28,208 bases of DNA from JBLKSS01 sp047607725 (lineage in GTDB: Bacteria > Pseudomonadota > Gammaproteobacteria > Enterobacterales > Enterobacteriaceae), in assembly GCF_047607725.1 (NCBI RefSeq), contig NZ_JBLKSS010000127.1:1-28208 (forward strand), in the 5' to 3' direction. Shown one piece after another: positions 7,133 to 18,917 of the stretch. The position numbers and the translations under genes are program-made. How positions within the stretch are numbered: position 1 is the stretch's first letter; every line of letters begins with the position of its first letter. The notes beneath the pieces are model-generated. The model worked only from the letters and a program-made list of their open reading frames with translations, was not told the DNA's origin and did no database searches.

Positions 7133-9949
7133 ATGACTGATTACAAAAATACCCTGAATTTGCCGGGCACAGGGTTTCCCATGCGTGGCGATTTAGCCAA
7201 GCGTGAGCCTGGCATGCTGCAGCGCTGGTATGAACAGGATCTGTACGGGATTATTCGTCACGCCAAGAAAGGCAAGAAAACGTTCATTCTGCATGACGGC
7301 CCGCCTTATGCGAATGGCAGCATTCATATCGGTCACTCGGTCAATAAAATTCTTAAAGATATTATCATTAAATCCAAAGGGTTGATGGGCTATGACTCGC
7401 CTTATGTCCCGGGCTGGGATTGCCATGGCCTGCCGATTGAGCTGAAGGTGGAGCAACTGATCGGCAAGCCGGGCGAGAAGGTCAGCGCCGCGGAATTCCG
7501 CGCCGCCTGCCGTCGTTATGCCGCCGAACAGGTGGAGGGGCAGAAAAAGGATTTCATTCGTCTGGGCGTGCTCGGCGACTGGGAACACCCTTACCTAACG
7601 ATGGATTTCACCACCGAGGCGAATATCATTCGCGCCTTCGGCAAGATCATCGCCAACGGCCACCTGCATAAAGGCGCCAAGCCGGTGCACTGGTGCATCG
7701 ATTGCCGCTCCGCGCTGGCGGAGGCGGAAGTGGAGTATTACGACCGGACTTCGCCGTCCATCGATGTGGCTTTCGCGGCCACAGACGCCGGCGCGGTCGC
7801 CGCCAAGTTCGGCATCGCTGATTTTACCGGTCAAGTTTCACTGGTGATCTGGACCACCACGCCGTGGACCCTCCCGGCCAACCGCGCCATCGCCGTCCAC
7901 CCCGATTTCGACTATCAATGGGTCGAGGTGGAAGGGCAAGCTTATATCCTGGCCGCCGATCTGGTGGACAGCGTGATGGCGCGCGACGGCATCACGGGCT
8001 GGACGGTGCTCGGCAGCGCCAAAGGCAGCGCGCTGGAGCTGCTGCGGTTCCGCCATCCGTTCATGGGCTTCGATGTGCCGGTCATCCTAGGCCAGCATGT
8101 GACGCTGGACGCGGGCACCGGCGCGGTGCATACCGCCCCCGGCCATGGCCCAGACGACTATGTCATCGGCCAGCAATACGGTCTGGAAGTCGCCAATCCG
8201 GTCGGTTCCGATGGCTGCTATCTGCAGGGTACGCTGCCGGCGCTGGACGGTTTGCAGGTGTTTAAAGCCAATGACGTGGTCATCGGCCTGCTGCGCGACA
8301 GCGGCGCCCTGCTGCACGTGGAAAAGCTACAGAACAGCTATCCGCACTGCTGGCGCCATAAAAAGCCGATTATCTTTCGCGCCACGCCGCAGTGGTTCGT
8401 CAGCATGGATCAGCGCGGCCTGCGCAAGCAGTCGCTGGCGGAAATCAAGGACGTGCAGTGGATCCCCGGCTGGGGCCAAGCGCGCATCGAAACCATGGTC
8501 GCCAACCGTCCCGACTGGTGCATTTCACGTCAGCGCACCTGGGGCGTGCAGATGACGCTGTTCGTGCATAACGAGACCGAAGCGTTGCATCCGCGCACTA
8601 TCGAACTGATGGAAGCGGTGGCGCATCGGGTCGAGCAGGACGGCATTCAGGTTTGGTGGGATTTGGATCCGGCCGAGATTTTGGGTGACGATGCCGCTCA
8701 TTATCACAAAGTGCCGGATACCCTCGACGTTTGGTTCGACTCCGGCTCCACCCACTCCTCCGTGGTGGCGGTACGGCCGGAATTTGAAGGCCATGCGCCC
8801 GACATGTACCTGGAAGGGTCTGACCAGCATCGCGGCTGGTTCATGTCGTCGCTGATGATCTCCACCGCCATGCACGGCAAGGCACCCTATCGCCAGGTGC
8901 TGACCCACGGCTTTACCGTCGATGGGCAGGGCCGAAAAATGTCCAAATCGGTGGGCAACGTGGTCAGTCCGCAGCAGGTCATGGACAAGCTGGGCGCGGA
9001 TATCCTGCGTCTCTGGGTCGCCTCCACCGATTACACCGGCGAGATGGCGGTGTCCGATGAGATCCTCAAGCGATCCGCCGACGCCTATCGCCGCATCCGC
9101 AACACCGCGCGTTTCCTGCTGGCCAACCTGAACGGTTTCGATCCGGCGCTCCACAGCGCCAGCCCGGAGCAGATGGTGGTGCTGGACCGTTGGGCGGTGG
9201 GCCGGGCGCAGGCGGCGCAGGCGGAGATCGTCGCCGCTTACGACAGCTATGATTTCCATAATATCGTGCAGCGCATGATGCAGTTCTGTTCCGTCGAGAT
9301 GGGCTCTTTTTACCTGGATATCATTAAGGACCGCCAGTACACCACCAAAGCGGACAGTATCGCCCGCCGCAGTTGCCAGACCGCGCTGTATCATATCATC
9401 GAGGCTCTGGTGCGCTGGATGGCGCCCATCATGTCGTTTACCGCCGATGAGATCTGGGGCTTCATGCCGGGTGAACGGGAGCAATATGTCTTTACCGAAG
9501 TGTGGTATGACGGCCTGTTCGGACTGGACGCAGCCCAGCCGATGAACGATGCTTATTGGCAAACCTTGCTGCAGGTACGCAGCGAAACCAACAAGGTTAT
9601 CGAGCAGGCGCGGGCGGACAAGCGTATCGGCGGTTCACTGGAGGCCCGCGTCACGCTGTATGCGGAGCCGGCCCTTGCCGCCTCGCTGCGCGAATTGGGC
9701 GATGAACTCTACTTCGCGCTGCTGACCTCAAGCGCGGTCGTGGCGGATTATGGCGACGCTGGCGATGACGCGGTGCAGTGTGAGGGGCTTAAGGGGCTGA
9801 AGATTGCCTTGGCAAAAGCCGAGGGGGAAAAATGCCCGCGCTGCTGGCATTATGAGACGGATATCGGTGAGCATGCCGATCATCCGGAAATTTGTGGTCG
9901 CTGTGTCACCAATGTGGCCGGCCCGGGCGAAGAGCGTAAGTTTGTCTGA
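7133..9949 (+). CDS. ileS: Isoleucyl-tRNA synthetase
   Basis: Class I synthetase that charges tRNA-Ile with isoleucine and edits misactivated valine. The protein has 938 residues, the same as E. coli. The HIGH signature is at 65-68 (GSIHIGH) and KMSKS at 602-606. The editing domain between them contains TTTPWTLPANRAI and TGAVHTAPGHGPDDY. The C-terminal zinc finger keeps its cysteines (CPRCWHYE and ICGRCV). The stop overlaps the lspA start by one base (TGATG), indicating translational coupling. Confidence 0.99.
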   Translation: MTDYKNTLNLPGTGFPMRGDLAKREPGMLQRWYEQDLYGIIRHAKKGKKTFILHDGPPYANGSIHIGHSVNKILKDIIIKSKGLMGYDSPYVPGWDCHGLPIELKVEQLIGKPGEKVSAAEFRAACRRYAAEQVEGQKKDFIRLGVLGDWEHPYLTMDFTTEANIIRAFGKIIANGHLHKGAKPVHWCIDCRSALAEAEVEYYDRTSPSIDVAFAATDAGAVAAKFGIADFTGQVSLVIWTTTPWTLPANRAIAVHPDFDYQWVEVEGQAYILAADLVDSVMARDGITGWTVLGSAKGSALELLRFRHPFMGFDVPVILGQHVTLDAGTGAVHTAPGHGPDDYVIGQQYGLEVANPVGSDGCYLQGTLPALDGLQVFKANDVVIGLLRDSGALLHVEKLQNSYPHCWRHKKPIIFRATPQWFVSMDQRGLRKQSLAEIKDVQWIPGWGQARIETMVANRPDWCISRQRTWGVQMTLFVHNETEALHPRTIELMEAVAHRVEQDGIQVWWDLDPAEILGDDAAHYHKVPDTLDVWFDSGSTHSSVVAVRPEFEGHAPDMYLEGSDQHRGWFMSSLMISTAMHGKAPYRQVLTHGFTVDGQGRKMSKSVGNVVSPQQVMDKLGADILRLWVASTDYTGEMAVSDEILKRSADAYRRIRNTARFLLANLNGFDPALHSASPEQMVVLDRWAVGRAQAAQAEIVAAYDSYDFHNIVQRMMQFCSVEMGSFYLDIIKDRQYTTKADSIARRSCQTALYHIIEALVRWMAPIMSFTADEIWGFMPGEREQYVFTEVWYDGLFGLDAAQPMNDAYWQTLLQVRSETNKVIEQARADKRIGGSLEARVTLYAEPALAASLRELGDELYFALLTSSAVVADYGDAGDDAVQCEGLKGLKIALAKAEGEKCPRCWHYETDIGEHADHPEICGRCVTNVAGPGEERKFV

Positions 9950-10455
9950 TGAATAAAACGATAATGTCCACGGGACTGCGCTGGCTTTGGCTGGCGCTGG
10001 TGGTTCTGGCGCTGGATCTCGGCAGCAAGCAGTGGGTCATGGTGTATTTCTGGCTTGGCGAGTCGGTGCCGGTTATCCCGTTTATCAATTTTACCTATGC
10101 CCATAATCCGGGCGCCGCCTTCAGTTTCCTGGCGGACAAAGGAGGATGGCAACGCTGGGCGTTCTCCGCCATCGCGGTGATCATCGCGGTGGTACTGCTG
10201 GTGATGATGTATCGTTCGGACAAGCGGGCCAGGCTGTCTAACGCCGCCTACGCGATGATTATCGGCGGCGCGCTGGGCAATCTGTTCGACCGGATGGTGC
10301 ACGGCGTGGTGATCGACTTTATTGATTTCTATGTTGGCGATTGGCACTGGCCCACGTTCAACGTGGCGGATGCAGGCATTTGCATTGGCGCCGTACTGAT
10401 TGTGCTGGAAGGCTTTTGCCGTCCCGCCGGCAAAACCGCCAGGCAGAAAGGGTGA
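9949..10455 (+). CDS. lspA: Lipoprotein signal peptidase (signal peptidase II)
   Basis: Inner-membrane aspartyl protease that removes the signal peptide from diacylated prolipoproteins. The protein has 168 residues (E. coli 164) with four hydrophobic segments. The catalytic pair is Asp123 (in GVVIDFIDFYVGDW) and Asp141 (in FNVADAGICIG), at the same numbers as in E. coli. The conserved GGALGNLFDR is present. The ATG at 9949 shares its first base with the last base of the ileS stop codon. Confidence 0.98.
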   Translation: MNKTIMSTGLRWLWLALVVLALDLGSKQWVMVYFWLGESVPVIPFINFTYAHNPGAAFSFLADKGGWQRWAFSAIAVIIAVVLLVMMYRSDKRARLSNAAYAMIIGGALGNLFDRMVHGVVIDFIDFYVGDWHWPTFNVADAGICIGAVLIVLEGFCRPAGKTARQKG

Positions 10456-10459
10456 AGTG

Positions 10460-10933
10460 ATGACCAATCACGCCGTACAACCGGACAGCGCGGTATTGCT
10501 GCATTTTGATCTTAAACTGGCGGACGGGCAGTTGGCCGATTCGACCCGACGCGAGAACAAACCGGCGCTTTTTCGGCTCGGGGACGGCAGCCTGTCCGCC
10601 GAGTTGGAGCAGGCGCTGCTCGGCCTGCGTGAGGGAGACCAGAAAAACTTCTCCCTGGCGCCGGAGTCGGCGTTCGGTCCGTCCAATCCCGATCTCATCC
10701 AGTTTTATTCGCGCCGCAATTTTATTGAGACCGGCGTGCCGGACGTGGGTACCATTATGCTGTTTACCGGTATTAAAGGCAGCGAAATGCCGGGGCTGAT
10801 TAGCGACGTGGCGGAAGACTCTATCACCGTCGATTTCAATCATCCGCTCGCCGGTAAAGTGGTCTGGTTCGATATCGAAGTACTGGCGATTGACCCGCAA
10901 CTGGAGGCGACCGATGAGCATACTGCTGGCTAA
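10460..10933 (+). CDS. fkpB: FKBP-type peptidyl-prolyl cis-trans isomerase FkpB (SlpA)
   Basis: Cytoplasmic FKBP-type prolyl isomerase of the SlyD/SlpA group. I start it at the ATG at 10460, four bases after the lspA stop, with AGTG/GGGTGAAG upstream. A longer frame reaching back to 10400 would lie inside lspA. The FKBP signatures VLLHFDLKLADG, SAFGPSNPDLIQ and ITVDFNHPLAGK are present. The protein has 157 residues, while E. coli has 149. The E. coli protein ends soon after the equivalent of IDPQLEA; here the frame continues with TDEHTAG and overlaps ispH by 20 bases. Confidence 0.96.
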   Translation: MTNHAVQPDSAVLLHFDLKLADGQLADSTRRENKPALFRLGDGSLSAELEQALLGLREGDQKNFSLAPESAFGPSNPDLIQFYSRRNFIETGVPDVGTIMLFTGIKGSEMPGLISDVAEDSITVDFNHPLAGKVVWFDIEVLAIDPQLEATDEHTAG

Positions 10934-11864
10934 TCCGCGCGGATTTTGCGCCGGCGTTGACCGGGCAATCAGTATCGTTGAGCGCGCGCTGGAAATCTAT
11001 GGCGCGCCCATCTATGTGCGCCATGAAGTGGTGCATAATCGCTACGTGGTCGATATGCTGCGCCGGCGGGGGGCCATTTTCATTGAGCAAATCGCTGAAG
11101 TGCCTGATGGCTCAATCCTGATTTTCTCCGCCCACGGCGTTTCCCAGGCGGTGCGGGCAGAGGCGCGCAGCCGCGATTTGACCGTGTTTGACGCCACCTG
11201 CCCGCTGGTGACCAAAGTGCATATGGAGATCGCCCGCGCCAGCCGTAAGGGGACCGAGGCCATTCTGATTGGCCATACCGGTCATCCCGAAGTGGAAGGC
11301 ACCATGGGGCAATACAACAACCCCGACGGCGGGATGTATCTGGTCGAATCGCCGGAGGATGTCTGGCAGCTTAACGTCAAAAACGTCGATAATCTGTGCT
11401 TTATGACCCAGACCACGCTGTCGGTGGATGATACCTCTGACGTGATTGACGCGCTGCGCGCGCGGTTCCCCACGATTATCGGTCCGCGCAAAGACGATAT
11501 TTGCTACGCTACCACCAACCGCCAGGAAGCGGTGCGCAACTTGGCCGCCGATGCCGATGTGGTGCTAGTGGTCGGCTCGAAAAACTCCTCCAACTCCAAC
11601 CGGCTGGCGGAACTGGCACAGCGGGTCGGCAAGCCGGCCTATCTGATTGACAGCACCGGCGACATCCAGGAAAGCTGGCTGCAGGGCACGCAGACAATCG
11701 GCGTCACTGCCGGCGCCTCGGCGCCGGATATCCTGGTGCAGCAGGTAATCGAACGTCTGCGCTCGCTGGGTGCCGAAGACGCTAAAGAGCTCATCGGCCG
11801 TGAGGAAAATATCATCTTTGAAGTGCCGAAAGAGCTGCGGGTCGACGTAAAGATGGTGGAATAA
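10914..11864 (+). CDS. ispH: 4-hydroxy-3-methylbut-2-enyl diphosphate reductase
   Basis: Last enzyme of the MEP isoprenoid pathway. It reduces HMBPP to IPP and DMAPP using an iron-sulfur cluster. The start chosen is the ATG at 10914 (MSILLANPRGFCAGVD), matching the E. coli N-terminus and length (316 residues). An in-frame TTG at 10890 is not expected to be used. The three cluster cysteines are present: Cys12 (GFCAGVD), Cys96 (DATCPLV) and one near 197 (DDICYATTN). The SKNSSNSNRL substrate-binding motif is intact. The start lies inside the end of fkpB, so translation is probably coupled. Confidence 0.98.
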   Translation: MSILLANPRGFCAGVDRAISIVERALEIYGAPIYVRHEVVHNRYVVDMLRRRGAIFIEQIAEVPDGSILIFSAHGVSQAVRAEARSRDLTVFDATCPLVTKVHMEIARASRKGTEAILIGHTGHPEVEGTMGQYNNPDGGMYLVESPEDVWQLNVKNVDNLCFMTQTTLSVDDTSDVIDALRARFPTIIGPRKDDICYATTNRQEAVRNLAADADVVLVVGSKNSSNSNRLAELAQRVGKPAYLIDSTGDIQESWLQGTQTIGVTAGASAPDILVQQVIERLRSLGAEDAKELIGREENIIFEVPKELRVDVKMVE

Positions 11865-11873
11865 CGCCACCAT
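11853..11873 (+). other. Hairpin spanning the ispH stop codon
   Basis: ATGGTGG (11853-11859) pairs perfectly with CCACCAT (11867-11873) around a 7-base loop that contains the ispH stop. No T-run follows, so it is not a standard terminator. It may stabilise the 3' end of the operon message. Confidence 0.45.
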
Positions 11874-11928
11874 CGCTTCGCTGTCTTGCCCTGCGCTTTC
11901 GTAACGGCGTTCACCCCGCCAGCGCGGG

Positions 11929-12794
11929 TTAATCGAACCGGAAACGGTACGTTGGCGCGCCGCGGGTGCCGGTGGCGACCTGTAGCAGCATGCCGTCCAG
12001 CTCGCCGGGCGCCGCCAGTTGTTTACGCGCCGAGGTGATAAACAGCGTCGTGCCCTCCGAGCCGCCAAAGGCGCAGCAGCTGGGCTGCGTGACCGGCAGC
12101 GGCACATGTTCGGCGAGCGTAAGCGTACCGTGGCGGATACGGTAGCGGCTCAGACAACCGTGGCCGAAGCGGGCGGTAATCAAATCCCCTTCATGACTGA
12201 GCGCCGACCCGTCGGGCGTCATATCGTCAGCGGCGTGGCTGCGCATCTCCTGCGGCAAAATTCCCCGGCCGCGGGCTGAGAAAAACAACTGCTCGGCGCT
12301 GTCGGCAAACCAGACGCGATTTTCATGCCAGGCAAGCGTATTGGGAATGGTCATGGCGCCGGCCATTTTGACCGGCCGGGAATCGCCCGGTGCAAACCGA
12401 TACCAGCCGCCGAGTGGCGCCGATTCGTTAACGTCCATAGTTCTGAACCACAGGGATCCGTCAGGGGCGATGGCGGCCTCGTTGGGATGGGTGCCGGCCG
12501 CGTCACGCGGGTAGGGGCAGAGCAACGCCGGCGGCGCCTGACAATCCTCCCATTGATAAAGCAGGATGCCCTGGTCGCTCACCAGCAAAAACTGTTCGCG
12601 ACGCTCGGTTAGCAGCGCGGCGCGAGCGTGCGCTGCTCGATGGCATCCCGCTCCGGCCAATAGCGCAGTAATCGGCGTTGTAAAATATCGACCCACAACA
12701 GGGACCGACTCTGGCTGCACCAGACCGGGGATTCCCCCAGCTCGGCGCGATAATAGCCCACCGGACGCACCTGACCGCTAAAAAGCGTCTCCAT
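11929..12794 (-). pseudogene. SMP-30/gluconolactonase-family protein, frameshifted
   Basis: Proteins of this family are six-bladed beta-propeller lactonases or sugar-lactone hydrolases that bind a divalent metal. The gene starts with ATG at 12794, preceded by GAGGTCAGG. Its N-terminal part, in one frame, reads LGESPVWCSQSRSLLWVDIL with the metal-ligand Glu, and stops at 12609. The rest continues in the -1 frame from about 12620 to a stop at 11929. It carries THPNEAAIAPDGSLWFRT and MTIPNTLAWHENRVWFADS, which match the family's metal-site Asn and Asp blocks. A single-base deletion near 12610-12630 explains the break. Repaired, the product would be about 288 residues, the normal family size. It occupies the place of rihC in E. 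coli. Confidence 0.8.
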
Positions 12795-13052
12795 CCTGAC
12801 CTCATCTTTGGCTTCCCGATAAGCGCTAAGTGTAGCGGCTTTACGCGATGGGGAAAGCGTAAAAGTACATTGGCTATGAATAAATATTCAATTTGCGCTA
12901 CGCGGCGCAAAAAAGTGTCGTCTGTCAGCGGCGTAGCTCATCCTCTGCGCGCCCGAGCGCAAATTTATCATCACTACGGATTTCTGCTGGCGGCGGCGCT
13001 CCGGCACGGTTAACCTGAGAATAACCGACAAGATAAAAAAGTGAGAGGATCC

Positions 13053-13874
13053 ATGAGCAACACACCAATCCGCATCGCGGTCGCCGGCGCGGGTGGCCGG
13101 ATGGGGCGCCAACTTATCCAGGCGGTGGCGCAGTCGGAACAGGCGACGCTGGGCGCGGCGTTAAGCCCTGCCGGTTCGGGATTGTGTGGGGTGGACGCCG
13201 GTGAGCTGGCCGGTATCGGCGCCTTGGGCGTCACGATAAGCGACGATCTCGCGGCGATAAAAGAGGATTTTGATATCCTCATTGATTTTACCCGTCCCGA
13301 CGCCAGCCTGGCGTACCTGGATTTTTGCCGTCAGCATCGCAAAGGCATTGTCATCGGCACCACGGGGTTCAGCGATGCGCAGAAAGAGGCCATTAACGCG
13401 GCGGCCCAGGAGACGGGCATTGTTTTCGCCGCCAACTTCAGCGTCGGCGTCAATTTGATGCTTAAGTTGCTGGAAAAAGCGGCGCAGGTGATGGGGGAAG
13501 AGGCCGATATTGAAATTATCGAAGCGCATCACCGCCACAAAGTGGATGCCCCGTCAGGCACCGCTCTGGCCATGGGAGAAGCGATCGCCGGCACCCTCGG
13601 GCGCGATCTTGCCTATTGCGCGGTATATAGCCGTGAAGGACATACCGGTGAGCGCAAAGCGAAAAGCATCGGCTTTGCCACTGTGAGGGCCGGCGACATT
13701 GTGGGTGAGCATACCGCAATGTTCGCCGAGGTCGGCGAGCGCCTGGAGATAACCCATAAAGCGTCAAGCAGAATGACTTTCGCCAGCGGAGCGGTGCGTG
13801 CCGCTGTTTGGCTTTGCGGCCAGAAAAAGGGCCTTTACGATATGGTTAATGTGCTTGATCTTGACAAATTATAG
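13053..13874 (+). CDS. dapB: 4-hydroxy-tetrahydrodipicolinate reductase
   Basis: Second enzyme of the diaminopimelate/lysine branch, using NAD(P)H. The start is the ATG at 13053 with GAGAGGA upstream; an in-frame GTG at 13041 overlaps that site. The protein has 273 residues, the same as E. coli. The N-terminal Rossmann motif is VAGAGGRMGRQL. The catalytic segment EAHHRHKVDAPSGTAL carries the His pair and Lys. GTTGFSDAQ and the C-terminal ASSRMTFASGAV are also conserved. It is probably transcribed alone; a lysine-responsive promoter is expected but not clearly visible. Confidence 0.98.
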   Translation: MSNTPIRIAVAGAGGRMGRQLIQAVAQSEQATLGAALSPAGSGLCGVDAGELAGIGALGVTISDDLAAIKEDFDILIDFTRPDASLAYLDFCRQHRKGIVIGTTGFSDAQKEAINAAAQETGIVFAANFSVGVNLMLKLLEKAAQVMGEEADIEIIEAHHRHKVDAPSGTALAMGEAIAGTLGRDLAYCAVYSREGHTGERKAKSIGFATVRAGDIVGEHTAMFAEVGERLEITHKASSRMTFASGAVRAAVWLCGQKKGLYDMVNVLDLDKL

Positions 13875-13987
13875 GGAATTTATCTGAATTAATCGCTTGA
13901 CGTGTTCGTTTTAATGCCTTGTTTATAATGAAGAATTAAGGTATTAGGCGCCCTAGTTCTCTTTTTTTTCGATTTAAGCTGATTTCA

Positions 13988-14007
13988 GGCCTAAATGGCC
14001 ATTTTTT
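13988..14007 (+). terminator. Weak candidate terminator after dapB
   Basis: GGCC (13988-13991) pairs with GGCC (13997-14000) around TAAAT, followed by ATTTTTT. The stem is only 4 bp. A second weak stem TAGG/CCTA followed by a T-run lies at 13945-13969. Either could end dapB transcription. Confidence 0.4.
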
Positions 14008-14203
14008 ATCATTAAACGCGGGATTATACGGCGCGCCGGGCGGTTTTCTTCGCCAAAAGGTGCGGAAGAGCATCTATTGCCGCCCCGACGCCATTAAAAT
14101 AGCGGGCAACCGTTTTCCTGGGCTGTTTTATCCTCTTTTTTAAGCCGTTCATGCCGTCATTACGTTAAAGTGGACGAAATCAGATAAAAAAATCCCTTTA
14201 GGG

Positions 14204-14232
14204 TAGACAAAGTACAGGGTCATCTTCAAAAT
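14204..14232 (+). promoter_or_regulatory. carAB promoter P1 (candidate)
   Basis: TAGACA (14204-14209), a 17-base spacer, and CAAAAT (14227-14232). Its expected start is about 70 bases upstream of the P2 start, close to the spacing of the two E. coli carAB promoters. In E. coli P1 is the pyrimidine-controlled promoter. The match to consensus is only moderate. Confidence 0.4.
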
Positions 14233-14275
14233 GCGCCCAATTTGCCAAAATTCTACCTTACAGGTGATTTTTGCA

Positions 14276-14305
14276 TTGATTCATGCCATTTTAATGAATT
14301 AATAT
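14276..14305 (+). promoter_or_regulatory. carAB promoter P2 (candidate, arginine-regulated)
   Basis: TTGATT (14276-14281), an 18-base spacer, and TAATAT (14300-14305). The -10 element lies inside the first ARG box, so a bound ArgR would block polymerase. Confidence 0.55.
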
Positions 14306-14331
14306 GCAAATATAATGACTGAATATTCCTT
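14293..14331 (+). promoter_or_regulatory. Tandem ARG boxes (ArgR operator) of carAB
   Basis: Box 1 is AATGAATTAATATGCAAA (14293-14310). Box 2 is AATGACTGAATATTCCT at about 14314-14331. The ARG box consensus is an 18-bp palindrome, TGAAT-4-ATTCA. Two boxes separated by 3 bp are the standard arrangement for ArgR hexamer binding, and E. coli carAB has nearly the same sequence here. Confidence 0.85.
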
Positions 14332-14341
14332 GGAGGGTGTT

Positions 14342-15496
14342 TTGATAAAGTCAGCGCTGTTGGTTCTGGAAGACGGAACCCAATTCTACGGTCGGGCCAT
14401 TGGGGCAGAGGGCACGGCGGTGGGGGAAGTGGTTTTCAATACGTCAATCACTGGTTATCAAGAAATCCTCACTGATCCTTCCTATTCCCGTCAAATCGTT
14501 ACTCTCACTTATCCCCATATCGGCAATGCCGGCACCAATGAAGCAGACAAAGAGTCACCCCGCGTGCAGGCGCAGGCGCTGGTGATTCGCGACCTGCCGC
14601 TCATCGCCAGCAACTTTCGCGATACGCTGTCGCTCTCGGACTACTTGAAGCAGCAGAATATTGTCGGCATCGCCGATATCGATACCCGTAAGCTGACGCG
14701 TCTGCTGCGGGAAAAAGGGGCGCAAAACGGCTGTATCATCGCCGGCGATAGTCCGGATGCGCAGCTGGCGCTGCGCAAGGCCCGCGAATTCCCCGGCCTG
14801 AACGGTATAGATCTGGCGAAAGAGGTGAGTACTACCGAACAGTACAGCTGGACCCAGGGCAGTTGGACTCTGGGCGGGGGATTACCCGCGCCGGCGACGG
14901 ACCTGCCTTATCATGTGGTGGCCTATGACTACGGGATTAAGCGCAATATCATGCGCATGCTGGTGGATCGCGGCTGCCGCTTGACGGTTGTGCCGGCGCA
15001 GACGCCGGCTGAAACGGTGCTGGCGATGAATCCCGATGGCATTTTCCTGGCCAACGGTCCGGGGGATCCGGCACCCTGCGATTACGCGATCGCCGCCATC
15101 CAAACCTTCCTCACCACCGACATTCCGTTGTTCGGCATTTGCCTGGGCCATCAATTGCTGGCGCTGGCCAGCGGCGCCAAGACGGTGAAGATGAAATTCG
15201 GTCACCACGGCGGCAACCATCCGGTAAAAGATCTGGCGGCCGACCGGGTGATGATCACCGCCCAGAACCACGGCTTCGCGGTGGATGAGAAAACGCTGCC
15301 CGCCACGCTGAGGGTAACCCATACCTCACTGTTTGACGGCACGCTACAGGGCCTACACCGCACCGACAAACCGGCGTTCAGCTTCCAGGGGCATCCCGAG
15401 GCCAGCCCCGGCCCGCACGACGCCGCCCCGTTGTTCGACCATTTTATCGAGCTCATCAACGCTTATCGCTCACAGCCTAACGTATCAGGAGCCTGA
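14342..15496 (+). CDS. carA: Carbamoyl-phosphate synthase, small (glutaminase) subunit
   Basis: Releases ammonia from glutamine for carbamoyl phosphate synthesis, feeding arginine and pyrimidine pathways. I choose the TTG at 14342 (LIKSALLVLEDGTQF). It follows GGAGGG at 14332-14337, and E. coli carA also starts with UUG behind the same ribosome site. An in-frame ATG at 14315 lies in the operator. The protein then has 384 residues (E. coli 382). The glutaminase triad is Cys267 (FGICLGHQ), His351 and Glu353 (GHPEASPG). It is cotranscribed with carB, whose ATG follows the stop after one base. Confidence 0.97.
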   Translation: MIKSALLVLEDGTQFYGRAIGAEGTAVGEVVFNTSITGYQEILTDPSYSRQIVTLTYPHIGNAGTNEADKESPRVQAQALVIRDLPLIASNFRDTLSLSDYLKQQNIVGIADIDTRKLTRLLREKGAQNGCIIAGDSPDAQLALRKAREFPGLNGIDLAKEVSTTEQYSWTQGSWTLGGGLPAPATDLPYHVVAYDYGIKRNIMRMLVDRGCRLTVVPAQTPAETVLAMNPDGIFLANGPGDPAPCDYAIAAIQTFLTTDIPLFGICLGHQLLALASGAKTVKMKFGHHGGNHPVKDLAADRVMITAQNHGFAVDEKTLPATLRVTHTSLFDGTLQGLHRTDKPAFSFQGHPEASPGPHDAAPLFDHFIELINAYRSQPNVSGA

Positions 15497-15497
15497 G

Positions 15498-18716
<3,219 letters not shown>

Positions 18717-18735
18717 ATCCGGGTGTAACGGTGCT

Positions 18736-18763
18736 AAAAAGGGTGCGAAAGCATCTTTTTTTT
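18736..18763 (+). terminator. Rho-independent terminator of carAB
   Basis: AAAAAGGGTGC (18736-18746), a GAAA tetraloop (18747-18750) and GCATCTTTTT form a stem of about 10 bp including two G-U pairs. It is followed by an uninterrupted T-run to 18763. It lies 20 bases after the carB stop. Confidence 0.88.
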
Positions 18764-18857
18764 ATGGCTGTTTCGCTCCGGTTTAACCGATTTCCTTCTG
18801 CTGGCGCGGCGCTTTTAAGTGCTTTCTGAAATTTGTCACGCCTTACAAAGCCAGCTA

Positions 18858-18886
18858 TCGACACCCCGGATCTCTTTCCGTATAGT
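18858..18886 (+). promoter_or_regulatory. folA promoter
   Basis: TCGACA (18858-18863), a 17-base spacer, and TATAGT (18881-18886). Each element differs from consensus at one position. It lies 31 bases before the folA start. Confidence 0.8.
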
Positions 18887-18917
18887 GTCAGCAATTTTGT
18901 TGCCTGTAAGGGTTTTT

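Noticed and set aside
12566..12781. Plus-strand frame opposite the SMP-30 pseudogene
   Set aside because: No ribosome site or domain. The minus-strand frames carry the family motifs.
14315..14341. ATG start for carA at 14315
   Set aside because: It lies inside the second ARG box, upstream of the GGAGGG site that serves the TTG at 14342.
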